Assembly: GCA_964387645.1 (NCBI GenBank)
Contig: CAYLYM010000046.1
Location: 1 to 26,374 of the forward strand
Reading direction: 5' to 3'
Length of the DNA: 26,374 nucleotides
Source of the DNA: CAYLYM01 sp964387645
GTDB lineage: Bacteria > Calditrichota > Calditrichia > RBG-13-44-9
Each line of letters opens with the position of its first letter. Position 1 is the first letter of the stretch. Below the pieces are notes generated by a model that made no database searches, was not told the DNA's origin, and worked only from the letters and a program-made list of their open reading frames with translations. Shown here piece by piece: positions 1 to 7,975 of the stretch. The position numbers were made by a program, and so were the translations under genes.

Positions 1-87
1 CTAAGAGAATGGCGGCAAAACGTCGGTGCCCAGATGCTGGAAATCAATCCAGACTATGACCCACAAAAAGCGAAACGTCCGCGGTGA
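1..87 (+). CDS. Sulfatase, C-terminal end (partial)
   Basis: Frame 1 is open from the window edge to a TGA at 85-87 and encodes 28 residues beginning LREWRQNVGAQM and ending in NPDYDP plus a basic tail. An LR-x-W-R-x-x-V-GAQM...NPDYDP ending is characteristic of the extreme C-terminus of type I (formylglycine) sulfatases. The catalytic N-terminal part lies outside the window, so activity and substrate cannot be judged. A sulfatase would fit the uronic-acid polysaccharide theme further right, but it is about 5 kb from that cluster and may be independent. The family call rests on a short C-terminal signature only. Confidence 0.6.
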   Translation, partial: LREWRQNVGAQMLEINPDYDPQKAKRPR

Positions 88-121
88 AGATTACTTTTCA
101 ATCTGGTTCCATCTGTAGCCA

Positions 122-151
122 TGTAAGGGCGGATGGCCGTTCGCCCTTACA
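122..151. repeat. 30-nt palindrome after the sulfatase gene
   Basis: TGTAAGGGCG (122-131) and CGCCCTTACA (142-151) are perfect 10-bp inverted arms. The central GATGGCCGTT can also pair through wobble pairs around GGCC, so nearly all 30 nt fold. It lies 34 nt after the sulfatase stop. There is no T-run directly after it, so it is a poor intrinsic terminator. Its GGGCG...GGCC...CGCCC layout looks like the REP-type extragenic palindromes found in many copies in some genomes. Copy number cannot be seen here. Confidence 0.5.
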
Positions 152-825
152 CTATCATTTACCCTAACGTTACTAATCCCCTCTTAAGTGTGAAACTTAG
201 TCTCAGAGATGGGATTTAGCATCATAACCAATGATGCATCTAAAATTTTTTTCACTTAGATTGTTACAAAACGTTCTAATTCAAGGAAAACAATTTTTCC
301 AAATTGATTAAATATCATTTCTCCAATCACCACTGCGTCGAACGGGCGGTTATGGTGTTTAGGAACATATTTTATAAACTTCGTTCCTGATAAAATCATT
401 TAGCCTATAACAACCATTTCGTCGTCCACCAGCTTAATTACCTACTTCTTTTGAGTCAAAATTTGTTATTTTTTTCAGTCTCTATTCTTTACTCGTCGGC
501 AGCGTCTAATATTATTTTTTGAGCGAAAAATAAATTAGTCAGAATATCAAATCATCTATCTCTATTCTAGTATCTGATAGCACAAAGGAATAATAGGTAA
601 ACAATTTTATTCAAACCATTTTTTGAGAATGATTTAAAAAAACGGGTAAAAAAATTCTACAGATTGAGCACTTTCATCAAATCGAATTATTATGATAACA
701 AATTTTTGATTAATGAATTTTAAAAATATTTGAATCCGATTAAATCAGCACAACTAGTGAACAATACTTTTATTAACTCAGTTCACGGATTCCTCTGATT
801 CACATCGATTCTCACTTAATAATTT
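152..825. other. AT-rich spacer with gene-fragment-like frames
   Basis: No complete gene is recognisable. On the minus strand a 47-codon frame runs from ATG at 399 to TAA at 256 and has coding-like composition (contains NRPFDAVVIGEM). The same frame continues upstream through one TAA (400-402) into LVDDEMVVIG. A further short frame ends near 480-530 with ILDAADE. None has a good ribosome binding site. They look like remnants of an unidentified gene or genes rather than working ones. The rest of the stretch shows nothing I can name. Confidence 0.3.
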
Positions 826-1278
826 TTATTGAATTTTTATTCTTGTCCTAATGGCTTGCGAAAGCTCTGAAAATTTTTCCTTTATTTCTTTCACTTTGTC
901 AAAATCAAAATAATCTAAAGGTATTTCTATGTCCTGACTATTTTTCAGGTTAATTTTTACTGATAAAGTCTTGATATCTATCCCGGATATTTCTTTCACT
1001 GGAATAACTATTTTTCTTAAAATATTTTTCAATTCAATTTTATCGTGGGTTAGTTTTAAATATCTAATATTAAATAGTCGGACTCTAATATAAGGACGAA
1101 TCAGAATTAACAATCCCATCATAACATAAATAACTCCAGAGTAATATTTCGATCTTAGTAAAAGTCCTAAACCCGAAATGAAAATGATAAGTCCAATGAA
1201 CAAATGCCATTTTTTATATTGTTTCGTGTTTGGACAGATTCCTAAACGATCATCAAAATAATATATCGATTCTGCCAT
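826..1278 (-). CDS. Small membrane protein with PH-like cytoplasmic region
   Basis: 150 residues. Two hydrophobic helices (about 25-41 and 46-60) form a hairpin. A C-terminal region of about 85 residues follows, rich in alternating beta-type segments (YLKLTHDKIELKN, IVIPVKEISGIDI, VKINLKN). Two short N-terminal helices followed by such a beta-rich segment resemble bacterial PH-domain (bPH/YcxB-like) proteins, but I do not recognise a specific family. The start is well supported: AAAGGAGA lies 7 nt upstream of the ATG. The gene stands alone in AT-rich DNA. Its role is unknown. Confidence 0.75.
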   Translation of the reverse strand: MAESIYYFDDRLGICPNTKQYKKWHLFIGLIIFISGLGLLLRSKYYSGVIYVMMGLLILIRPYIRVRLFNIRYLKLTHDKIELKNILRKIVIPVKEISGIDIKTLSVKINLKNSQDIEIPLDYFDFDKVKEIKEKFSELSQAIRTRIKIQ

Positions 1279-2137
1279 TTGATCTATTCTCCTTTAAAAA
1301 TAAACGGTTAAAATTATGTTATTTTCTTCCACAAAAACCGTTTAAAACGGAAAATATTCTCATCATCTTCTGATAGCAGGTAGAAAAAATGTCACATTTC
1401 ATAAATTCGTTACAGGTGAATCTCTACTGTTATTTCTTTGATTATTCATTGCACTTAATTTCTCTGAAACAAATAATTAACAACAATTAAATACTGTTTC
1501 TGCATGCTGCAGTAAGTATAAAATAAAATTGATTAAAAAAAATCAGAAATTGTATCACGTGTAGATCAGATCGTTATTAAATGAACAGATCAAGCTGTTG
1601 ATTTAAATTATTTTTGTGTAAACACTTTATGCAGATGTTTTATTTTATAAATAAATTGTAAAACAGGCAATAAAAAATTTGGAATAACTTCATCTTTTAA
1701 TCTCAAATTATTTCAAATGTTAAGGGTTAATATGAAATTCCATTTCTTCTTATTAAAAAGAATTATCTGTTTCAAGATAAAGAGAACAGATATATTTTCA
1801 AATAATTCTTCTGATTTTCAGGTAATATCTTATTGCTTATTACGCCAATATTTTCTCTCTTAATTTAGAATTTTTATTTAGCCTATCCTCATACAATTAT
1901 CTCGTTTTGATAAAATATTTTATTAAATACCAGAAATGTATTTCAAAATGATAACATTATCTATCAAAATTTAGAAATGTCGATTATTTTGATAAATTCA
2001 TTCATTCCAAGCAATAAAAGACCAATTTAACAACCGCTCATAATTCTTTTATTCTCAATAATTTCTGTCAAATTAAGCCACCTGGTACATTGATTGTAAA
2101 GAATGATTTCTTTCTTTTTCAACGAAAGGAGAATAAC
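1279..2137. other. AT-rich intergenic region with a CCGTTT palindrome
   Basis: About 860 bp without a recognisable gene. A 13-bp palindrome, CCGTTTAAAACGG (1338-1350), lies 60 nt upstream of the minus-strand membrane-protein gene, and the half-motif AAACGGTTAA lies closer to that gene (about 1301-1310). This could be an operator for that gene, but that is speculative. The remainder is low-complexity AT-rich DNA that must contain the promoter of the downstream deiminase gene. I could not pick out a convincing -35/-10 pair. Confidence 0.3.
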
Positions 2138-3613
2138 TTGACCGATCTCATTAAGAATAAATTTTTTCTCTTAGTTATCATATTAATAGCTATCGATATT
2201 AGCATTCGGGCACAAAGTTTTCAAGTACCAAATTCAATTAAGAGTAAATATCAGCCGCCGAATTTTCCAGTAAGGGCCATGGCAGAATGGGAAGAAATCG
2301 AAGCGGTCATGATGAGTTGGGGTGATTTCTCCTCAGTACACCATCCAGATATTTATAATGATTTAGCCGGGATTATTAATGAAATCCAGAAAGAGGTAAA
2401 AATATTTCTACTTTGTACCGATCCAGTTCATGTTCAAAGAGAACTCATTCATCGTAATATTCCTTTAAAAAATATTGTCTTCATTCGGGTGGAAAAAATT
2501 CAAACGCCATGGTGCAGAGATTACGGTCCATTATCCGTATATTCGACAAAGGATTTAAGTCTAAATCTTATTGATTGGATTTACGATCAACCACATGAAT
2601 TTGATGATAAATTACCAACTTATATTGCCTTTACCTTTAACATTCCCATTTACAAAACCATCATACCTCCCTATACACTCATCTTTAATGGTGCTAATCT
2701 ATTGGTTGACGGACATGGAACAGGGATTATAAATAAATATTACCGTGTATTTCAACCTGAGAGGAAATCCGAAGAGTATTTTAATATTTTTAAAAATTTT
2801 ATGGGTCTTAATCGTATTATTGAACTCGATCTTTCATATCGACATTTAGATGCTTATTTCAAACTGTTGGATGAAGAAACGCTCTTAGTTGAAGAACCTC
2901 AACATCCGATTTTAGCAAAAACAGAAAGAACCGAAAAAAATCTCCAGTTTATTCTTTCCAATTTTACAACATGTTTTGGCCGTCCTTTCAAGGTAGTTCG
3001 AATTCCAGTTCCTGATATCTCAAATTTTAACAGCTCTATCACATTTAATGAGGATAATTATCCAAATTATATCAATTCACTTATTCTTAACAAAACTGTC
3101 CTGGTCCCAACCTATCAAAGTGCAACAGATTCAGTTGCTATTAATATTTATCGAAAGGCTATGCCAGGTTACAGAATTGTTGGTGTTGATTGTTCAAATT
3201 TAATTATTCGGAATGGAGCTCTTCATTGTGTAACGAGAGAAATTGGATCAAGAGATCCCATCTTTATTTCTCACCCCGCTTTACAGGATCAGCCTTATAA
3301 GGCAAATGGTTATGAAATTCAAGCGTACGTCCAAAGTTTTTCTGGTATTTCACAGGTCCATCTTTTTTGGAAGCATTCTTCATCAAAAGAATTCAAACCT
3401 TTACCAATGAAAAAAATTTCAGAGAATATCTACAAAGTTGTTATTCCACCCCAGGCTCCAGGTACTCACATTTATTATTTTATTGAAGCTATTAACAAAA
3501 ATGGTAAAAGAATAACTAAACCATTGGTAGCTCCCAAAGGATGTTGGCATTTCAAAATAATACAAAGTCCCAAAAAACTAAGTTTGCAAAAAAATTTAGG
3601 AATCGAAAATTAA
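2138..3613 (+). CDS. Secreted peptidylarginine/agmatine deiminase-family protein with C-terminal Ig-like region
   Basis: A guanidino-group hydrolase of the PAD_porph (agmatine deiminase) fold, which hydrolyses arginine-type guanidinium groups to citrulline or carbamoyl products plus ammonia. I chose the TTG at 2138: GAAAGGAG lies just upstream, and it makes the protein begin with a Sec signal peptide (residues 1-25, basic then LLVIILIAI, then A-Q-S). The upstream TTG at 2090 has neither. Catalytic landmarks in the 491-residue form: W125-C-R-D128-YGP, FNGANLLVDGHGTG (183-196), H236-L-D238, and the nucleophile C364 in ALHCVTREIG. These match the Asp/His/Asp/Cys set of Porphyromonas gingivalis PPAD in order and closely in numbering. 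Residues about 385-475 form a beta-rich Ig-like segment, as PPAD also has. The signal peptide argues for an extracytoplasmic substrate rather than cytosolic agmatine, but specificity cannot be read from sequence alone. Confidence 0.85.
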   Translation: MTDLIKNKFFLLVIILIAIDISIRAQSFQVPNSIKSKYQPPNFPVRAMAEWEEIEAVMMSWGDFSSVHHPDIYNDLAGIINEIQKEVKIFLLCTDPVHVQRELIHRNIPLKNIVFIRVEKIQTPWCRDYGPLSVYSTKDLSLNLIDWIYDQPHEFDDKLPTYIAFTFNIPIYKTIIPPYTLIFNGANLLVDGHGTGIINKYYRVFQPERKSEEYFNIFKNFMGLNRIIELDLSYRHLDAYFKLLDEETLLVEEPQHPILAKTERTEKNLQFILSNFTTCFGRPFKVVRIPVPDISNFNSSITFNEDNYPNYINSLILNKTVLVPTYQSATDSVAINIYRKAMPGYRIVGVDCSNLIIRNGALHCVTREIGSRDPIFISHPALQDQPYKANGYEIQAYVQSFSGISQVHLFWKHSSSKEFKPLPMKKISENIYKVVIPPQAPGTHIYYFIEAINKNGKRITKPLVAPKGCWHFKIIQSPKKLSLQKNLGIEN

Positions 3614-3639
3614 TAGATAATATTAAAATTGATTATTAA

Positions 3640-3653
3640 AGGAAATTTTTCCT
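3640..3653. terminator. Weak hairpin between convergent genes
   Basis: AGGAAATTTTTCCT is an inverted repeat (5-6 bp stem) in the 71-bp gap between the stops of the deiminase gene and the sigma-54 activator gene. Its position suits a bidirectional terminator. The stem is short and AT-rich, so this is tentative. Confidence 0.25.
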
Positions 3654-3684
3654 ACCTGAATAGAGCACGTTGATATTCGAATTA

Positions 3685-4683
3685 TTAATTTCTTTTTTCA
3701 TAATCGTTTTGGTTTAAAAAATATTTTTTAAGTTTCCTGTACAAAGTTGCCTGGCCAATATTCAGTGAACGGGCAGTTTTTTGTTTATTAAAATTAAAAT
3801 ATTCCAAAGTTTTAATCAAAACTTCTTTTTCTATTTCCTCGTAATTCATGCCTATTTTAATTACGATAGTATTATTTGGTTCTGATAGGTTTTGATATAA
3901 ACTAGGAAAATGCTCCGATTTTAAAATGTTACTATTCGACATAATGACAGCTCTTTCCACCATATTCTCCAATTCTCTTACATTCCCTCTCCAATCATAT
4001 TTAAGCATACGTCGAAGCACTGATTTTTCAATCCCTTCAATTTTTTTATTGTTTTGTGTGCTAAATTTTTCGATAAAATGCTGAACTAAATATGGAATAT
4101 CTTCTCTATGATCTCTCAATGGAGGTAAATGAATGTTGAGGACATTGAGACGATAATATAAATCTTCGCGAAATTTTTTTTCTTTTACTTTTTCCTCTAA
4201 ATTTAAATTTGTAGCTGCAATAAAACGGACATCAACTTTGATTGTTTTTGTGCCACCTATTCTTTCGAATTCACCACGCTGTAAAACATGTAAAAGTTTG
4301 ACTTGTAAAGGTAAACTTAAATCACCGATCTCATCTAAAAACAGTGTACCATTATTTGCTAATTCAATTTTACCTTTTTTTTGAGTTATTGCTCCTGTAA
4401 AAGCCCCTTTTTCATACCCAAATAGTTCTGCTTCTAAAAGATTTTCTGGTATGGCTCCACAATTTATTTTAATGAAAGGTTTCGAACATCTTGAACTGTG
4501 ATAATGAATAGCCTCTGCAATAATCTCTTTTCCTGTTCCCGTTTCCCCAGTAATCAATACTGTACTTTTTGAATCAGCAACCTGTTCAACTATTTTCATA
4601 ATTTTACTAAACTCTCTACTTTTCCAAATGATTTGTGTATGAGCATTAATCTTTCTAGTTCTCGGTCTTTCCAACTCTTTCAT
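3685..4683 (-). CDS. Sigma-54-dependent transcriptional activator lacking a receiver domain
   Basis: 332 residues. An NtrC-family AAA+ ATPase that remodels RNA polymerase-sigma-54 to open promoters. Visible motifs: Walker A GETGTGKE (46-53), the sigma-54-contacting GAFTGA loop (93-98), Walker B LFLDEIG (114-120), RFIAATN (about 153-159), FREDLYYRL carrying arginine fingers, and WRGNVRELEN. A Fis-type helix-turn-helix sits at the C-terminus (NKQKTARSLNIGQATLYRKLKKY). Only about 15 residues precede the AAA+ domain, so there is no receiver, GAF or PAS input domain. Such PspF-like proteins are usually controlled by a partner protein or by expression level. I saw no clear TGGCAC-N5-TTGCA promoter in the window, so its targets are probably elsewhere. 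Confidence 0.93.
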   Translation of the reverse strand: MKELERPRTRKINAHTQIIWKSREFSKIMKIVEQVADSKSTVLITGETGTGKEIIAEAIHYHSSRCSKPFIKINCGAIPENLLEAELFGYEKGAFTGAITQKKGKIELANNGTLFLDEIGDLSLPLQVKLLHVLQRGEFERIGGTKTIKVDVRFIAATNLNLEEKVKEKKFREDLYYRLNVLNIHLPPLRDHREDIPYLVQHFIEKFSTQNNKKIEGIEKSVLRRMLKYDWRGNVRELENMVERAVIMSNSNILKSEHFPSLYQNLSEPNNTIVIKIGMNYEEIEKEVLIKTLEYFNFNKQKTARSLNIGQATLYRKLKKYFLNQNDYEKRN

Positions 4684-5431
4684 TTATCTGGCCTAATAAT
4701 AAGTGAATTTGTTCTTCAAATACTAGCTAAATAAAATACTAGATACTAGAATAAAATTACTGGATTTACTAAACCATAAAATTACAATTACTGCAATCTA
4801 ATTTTTATACTTTTTGCATAACTATATTTAAAGCTCTAATATCAATTTTATCCAAAAGTTACATAGAGAGAAATATTATTTCAGACTTCATGGTTTTCTA
4901 AATCTTTTTGTCTGAATTGTTAAAAAGAACATCTTTATATCTAATTAAGCAAAACCAATGAACATCCTTGAGCGTATATTATTCCCCATTTTTTCTTCGC
5001 TAATTAAAATTTGTTTCTTCATATTCAATCGTTGTTAATCCCTGGCATTCTAAATTAAATATATTTTTAAAATTACGTGAGAACCCATTTTTTCCCTTTA
5101 AAAATCCATCCAAATATGCACTTTTACTTCAATATTATATGTTAGACAACTATTTTATAGAAAACTTCCTTCACAATTAAAAATTTTACAGGAACAGAAA
5201 ATTTATTTGTAATTTCTTTCTCAAACCGAAGGTAAATACCATTTTTCAAATTGAGGATAAAATTGCATGAAAAACGTTAAGGGAATTACAATTTGAAATA
5301 AAATAATCTACTAGGAAACTCATTTGATGAGGAAGCTTCTTTTAAGTAATAAAATCATAAACTGTAAAAATGACCAACAAATATTTTATGTAATTGAAGC
5401 ATAATCCTATTCATAAATTATTCTGATGTAT
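4684..5431. other. AT-rich spacer, nothing recognised
   Basis: About 750 bp of low-GC sequence upstream of the sigma-54 activator gene and beyond the broken end of the Nramp-like pseudogene. I found no coding frame with recognisable motifs, no tRNA and no strong inverted repeat. It probably contains the activator promoter, plus sequence that replaced the missing two thirds of the transporter gene. Confidence 0.4.
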
Positions 5432-5951
5432 TTATTCGTTTTTATTGACCGAATTATTCATCGCAGAGATAGCCAGGATTTTTTCAAAGAACCGGTGAGG
5501 ACCGTTCCAGAACAAGATATAGAGAAAGCCGCCAAAAATGATTGCCAGAATGAGCGGGCTGAACCCCTTAACCTGATGCGGTAAATGGACGCGACCATTC
5601 CTGCACTACCTGGGTTACCACCGCCACAGCGCCCATGCTAAATATCCAATTGCTGATCAACAGGCCAGCCAGGACAACAAGAACGTATCCTCTGCCAAAA
5701 TATTTTCGGAAGCTGTAAAGCGCAGCATGACCCGTAACAGCCGTATAACGACCGAATGCCACAATAAGAAAATATGTAAATATGCAGGAAATCAACAGCG
5801 GCCAGACCAGAGTCATGCCGTATTTGGCACCAGCGGACGCCATGGTAGTGATGCTGCCAGTGCCGATATTGTAGCCGATGAGAAAAATTCCCGGCGCAAT
5901 AGAGGAAAAAAATGCCCCGAGGCGTTTCCAGTATTCTTTTGGAATTGCCAT
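5432..5951 (-). pseudogene. Nramp-like metal transporter, frameshifted and truncated
   Basis: The first frame (5951 to TAA at 5568) encodes an Nramp-type N-terminus with APGIFLIGYNIGTGSITT where classical Nramp proteins have the TM1 DPGN motif, followed by TM2-TM4 (LVWPLLISCIFTYFLIVAF; GYVLVVLAGLLISNWIFSM). At ...RPFTASG a single extra T (minus strand, about 5570) creates the stop. Removing it continues smoothly as KGFSPLILAIIFGGFLYILF and WNGPHRFFEKILAISAM to a TAA at 5432. Full-length Nramp relatives are about 400 residues or more, so most of the protein is missing, including the region that normally bears the TM6 metal-binding motif. The gene has a good RBS (AAGGAAAGGA) and begins about 280 bp after the SDR gene on the same strand. 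It is almost certainly non-functional. Confidence 0.8.
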
Positions 5952-6124
5952 AAATTGTCCTTTCCTTAAGCTATCTTTTCTTGAAAATGTTTTTTATGAG
6001 GCTATTTTGAAATTTTAATTCATTTTTTTATTGTTATTTGGTGTTTTAGAACAATTTAAATCTAAAAACCTGTCACTCCTCGAGAGGTTAGGGAAGACTG
6101 ATGAAGAAATACCCAAAAGGTTAT

Positions 6125-6148
6125 ACTGTGCCTGTCGAAGTATGAATC
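6125..6148. repeat. Interspersed CCTGTCGAAGTATGA-type repeat, two diverged copies
   Basis: The stretch at 6125-6148 contains TGCCTGTCGAAGTATGA and, with upstream TTATACT, folds into a stem of about 7 bp with G-T wobble. A degenerate second copy lies at 6211-6234 (GTGTCTGTCGAAAAATGA). This looks like the CTTCGACAGGCTCAGTATGA-type extragenic repeat I recall from many environmental genomes. Two decayed copies here mark the area as old intergenic sequence. Confidence 0.35.
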
Positions 6149-6181
6149 TGGGGAGTATAACTTTGTTAACGTATAATCTTA

Positions 6182-6199
6182 AAAACCTTTTTTAAAAGG
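6182..6199 (-). terminator. Possible intrinsic terminator after the SDR gene
   Basis: Read on the minus strand, CCTTTTAAAAAAGG forms a 5-6 bp AT-rich stem followed at once by TTTTT, 35 nt after the SDR stop. It would end the CoA-transferase, hydratase and SDR transcript before the Nramp pseudogene. The stem is weak. Confidence 0.35.
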
Positions 6200-6233
6200 C
6201 ACCAACCAGGCCAGTGTCTGTCGAAAAATGATT

Positions 6234-7004
6234 TTACAGGCGAGGAATAAGCTGGCCGCCATCCACGTAAAGCACCTGGCCGGTGGAATAAGGCAAATCA
6301 CCGCGCAACAGCATTGCTACTGCTTTACCTACATCTCTAGGCTGTCCCCACCGTTCCTGTAACAAGAGACCTTCTTCAATCATCTTATCGTATTTTTCCT
6401 TAACCACGGCAGTCATGGGTGTCTCTATTATTCCCGGACGAATTTCATAAACAGAGATATTATATTCTGCCAATCGCACAGCCCATAGTTTTGTTGCCAT
6501 GCTCACACCAGCCTTGGAAATACAATATTCACCTCGATTAACAGATGCCGCAACCGAATTGCTGGATGCAATATTAACAATACAATAAAAATTTCCTTTA
6601 TCCGTTTTTCTCTGCTCGATCATCCAATTGGCAATTGCCTGGGTAAGGAAATAAGGTCCCTGCAGATTAATCTTCAGAACCCTTTCAAAGCTCTCTTCGC
6701 TGGCCTTCAAAATATCTATGCGTTCAGCAGGAGCCACTCCCGCATTGTTTACCAACGCATGAATTCGACCGTAATGCTGACGAATATCCTTGATCATTTT
6801 TTCCCGATCATTTGCCTGAGAAACATCTGCCTGGCAATACAATACCTCTGCGCCTAATTTTTCAAGAGCAAACAGTTTTTCTTCGATGTTCTTCTTCTCG
6901 ACAATATCATTAATGACCAGCTTATACTTTTCCTTTGCCAAGCACTCGGCGATACCATAACCAATACCTCGAGCAGCACCTGTGATCAGGGCAACTCTAT
7001 TCAT
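6234..7004 (-). CDS. SDR-family oxidoreductase (3-ketoacyl-ACP reductase-like), paralog 1
   Basis: 256 residues. Classical short-chain dehydrogenase with the cofactor-binding TGAARGIG (9-16), NNAGVAP at about 86-92, and the catalytic set S147, Y160, K164 (YCISK). It is probably an NAD(P)-dependent alcohol/ketone oxidoreductase in the cytosol. It is about 62% identical, without gaps and at equal length, to the SDR at 14020-14790 in the opposite gene set. The start has AGGAGG 6 nt upstream. It lies 20 bp after the hydratase gene on the same strand, so the two are probably co-transcribed. Annotation as a fatty-acid enzyme would be only a family label. In this setting a sugar, uronate or hydroxyacyl substrate is equally likely. 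Confidence 0.9.
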   Translation of the reverse strand: MNRVALITGAARGIGYGIAECLAKEKYKLVINDIVEKKNIEEKLFALEKLGAEVLYCQADVSQANDREKMIKDIRQHYGRIHALVNNAGVAPAERIDILKASEESFERVLKINLQGPYFLTQAIANWMIEQRKTDKGNFYCIVNIASSNSVAASVNRGEYCISKAGVSMATKLWAVRLAEYNISVYEIRPGIIETPMTAVVKEKYDKMIEEGLLLQERWGQPRDVGKAVAMLLRGDLPYSTGQVLYVDGGQLIPRL

Positions 7005-7024
7005 GGAAACCTCCTGAATGGCTT

Positions 7025-7798
7025 TTATTTATTCTTGAAAACAGGTTCCCGTTTTTCCAGGAAAGCATTGATGGCTTCGATTTTGTCTTCGGTAGTAACA
7101 CAATAAGCCAAGGCCAGGCTTTCTTCGTGTTGCAGGGCCTGTAAATCATAAGGATAGCGGTTAAACATTTTTTTCGAAAGTCGGTTGGAGTGTGGAGCCA
7201 TCCTAGCAATCTGGTCGGCCACTTCTAAAACTTTCTCCATAAACCCTTCATCCGGGAATACATCATTCACCAACCCGATTTGTTTGGCCTCGGTAGCGGT
7301 GATCAACTTTCCGGTGAAAACCAATTCTTTGGTTTTTGCTACACCGATCAGACGCGGCAGCCGAAAAGTACCGCCCCAGCCAGTAATCATCCCCACTTTA
7401 GATTCTGGATTTCCTAACCTGGCCGAGAAACTGGCATAGCGAAGATCACAGGCAATGGCAATTTCGCACCCACCACCCAAGGCATAACCGTTAATAGCGG
7501 CGATCACTGGCATGGGAAATTGCTCAATTTTATTCAGTACACGGTGTCCGGTAAACGAAAAGCGTTGTGCCATAGGTGGATCAAACGTCTGAATTTCCTT
7601 TAAATCCCCTCCGGCTGAGAAGGATTTGCCAGTACCGGTTATGATTAAAACCCGAATCTCGGTACTGGCAAGTTCATCTAATTGGCTTTCTAATTGTTCC
7701 AACAACTTAAAATTGCAGGCATTGTAAGCTTCCGGACGGTTGAGACGTAATAAAACAATATGATCGGAAATTTTTTCTCGAACAATGAATGTATTCAT
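7025..7798 (-). CDS. Enoyl-CoA hydratase/isomerase (crotonase family)
   Basis: 257 residues from the ATG at 7798, which has AAGGGGAT upstream; the in-frame ATG at 7831 lacks a site and adds 11 residues. It hydrates 2-enoyl-CoA to 3-hydroxyacyl-CoA in the cytosol. The oxyanion-hole segments SFSAGGDLKE and NGYALGGGCE are intact. Both acidic residues of rat mitochondrial hydratase (E144, E164) are conserved at the same 20-residue spacing: E in GGGCE and E in GNPES. True hydratase activity is therefore more likely than a degenerate crotonase fold. It lies between the CoA-transferase and SDR genes, giving three adjacent genes that could handle activation, hydration and oxidation of a short acid. 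The substrate is unknown. Confidence 0.92.
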   Translation of the reverse strand: MNTFIVREKISDHIVLLRLNRPEAYNACNFKLLEQLESQLDELASTEIRVLIITGTGKSFSAGGDLKEIQTFDPPMAQRFSFTGHRVLNKIEQFPMPVIAAINGYALGGGCEIAIACDLRYASFSARLGNPESKVGMITGWGGTFRLPRLIGVAKTKELVFTGKLITATEAKQIGLVNDVFPDEGFMEKVLEVADQIARMAPHSNRLSKKMFNRYPYDLQALQHEESLALAYCVTTEDKIEAINAFLEKREPVFKNK

Positions 7799-7975
7799 TC
7801 TGATCCCCTTTATTTTAAAAGTAACTTTCAAACGTTTAATATGATTTTATATCGAATGGCATAAAAAGATTTGATTTAATTCATTTACTTAAATTTAATC
7901 ATTAATAGATAAAACTAATAATCGAGAGTCTATTTTAAAAAAATTTTTCTTTTAATTTATTACCAATGAACTCTT

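Noticed and set aside
2090..2137. Upstream TTG at 2090 as the deiminase start
   Set aside because: It has no ribosome site and would place 16 residues before a clean signal peptide; the TTG at 2138 has GAAAGGAG and starts the signal peptide.
5727..5969. Plus-strand frame over the Nramp-like remnant
   Set aside because: It is the complement of a membrane-protein frame with clear homology features and has no motif of its own.
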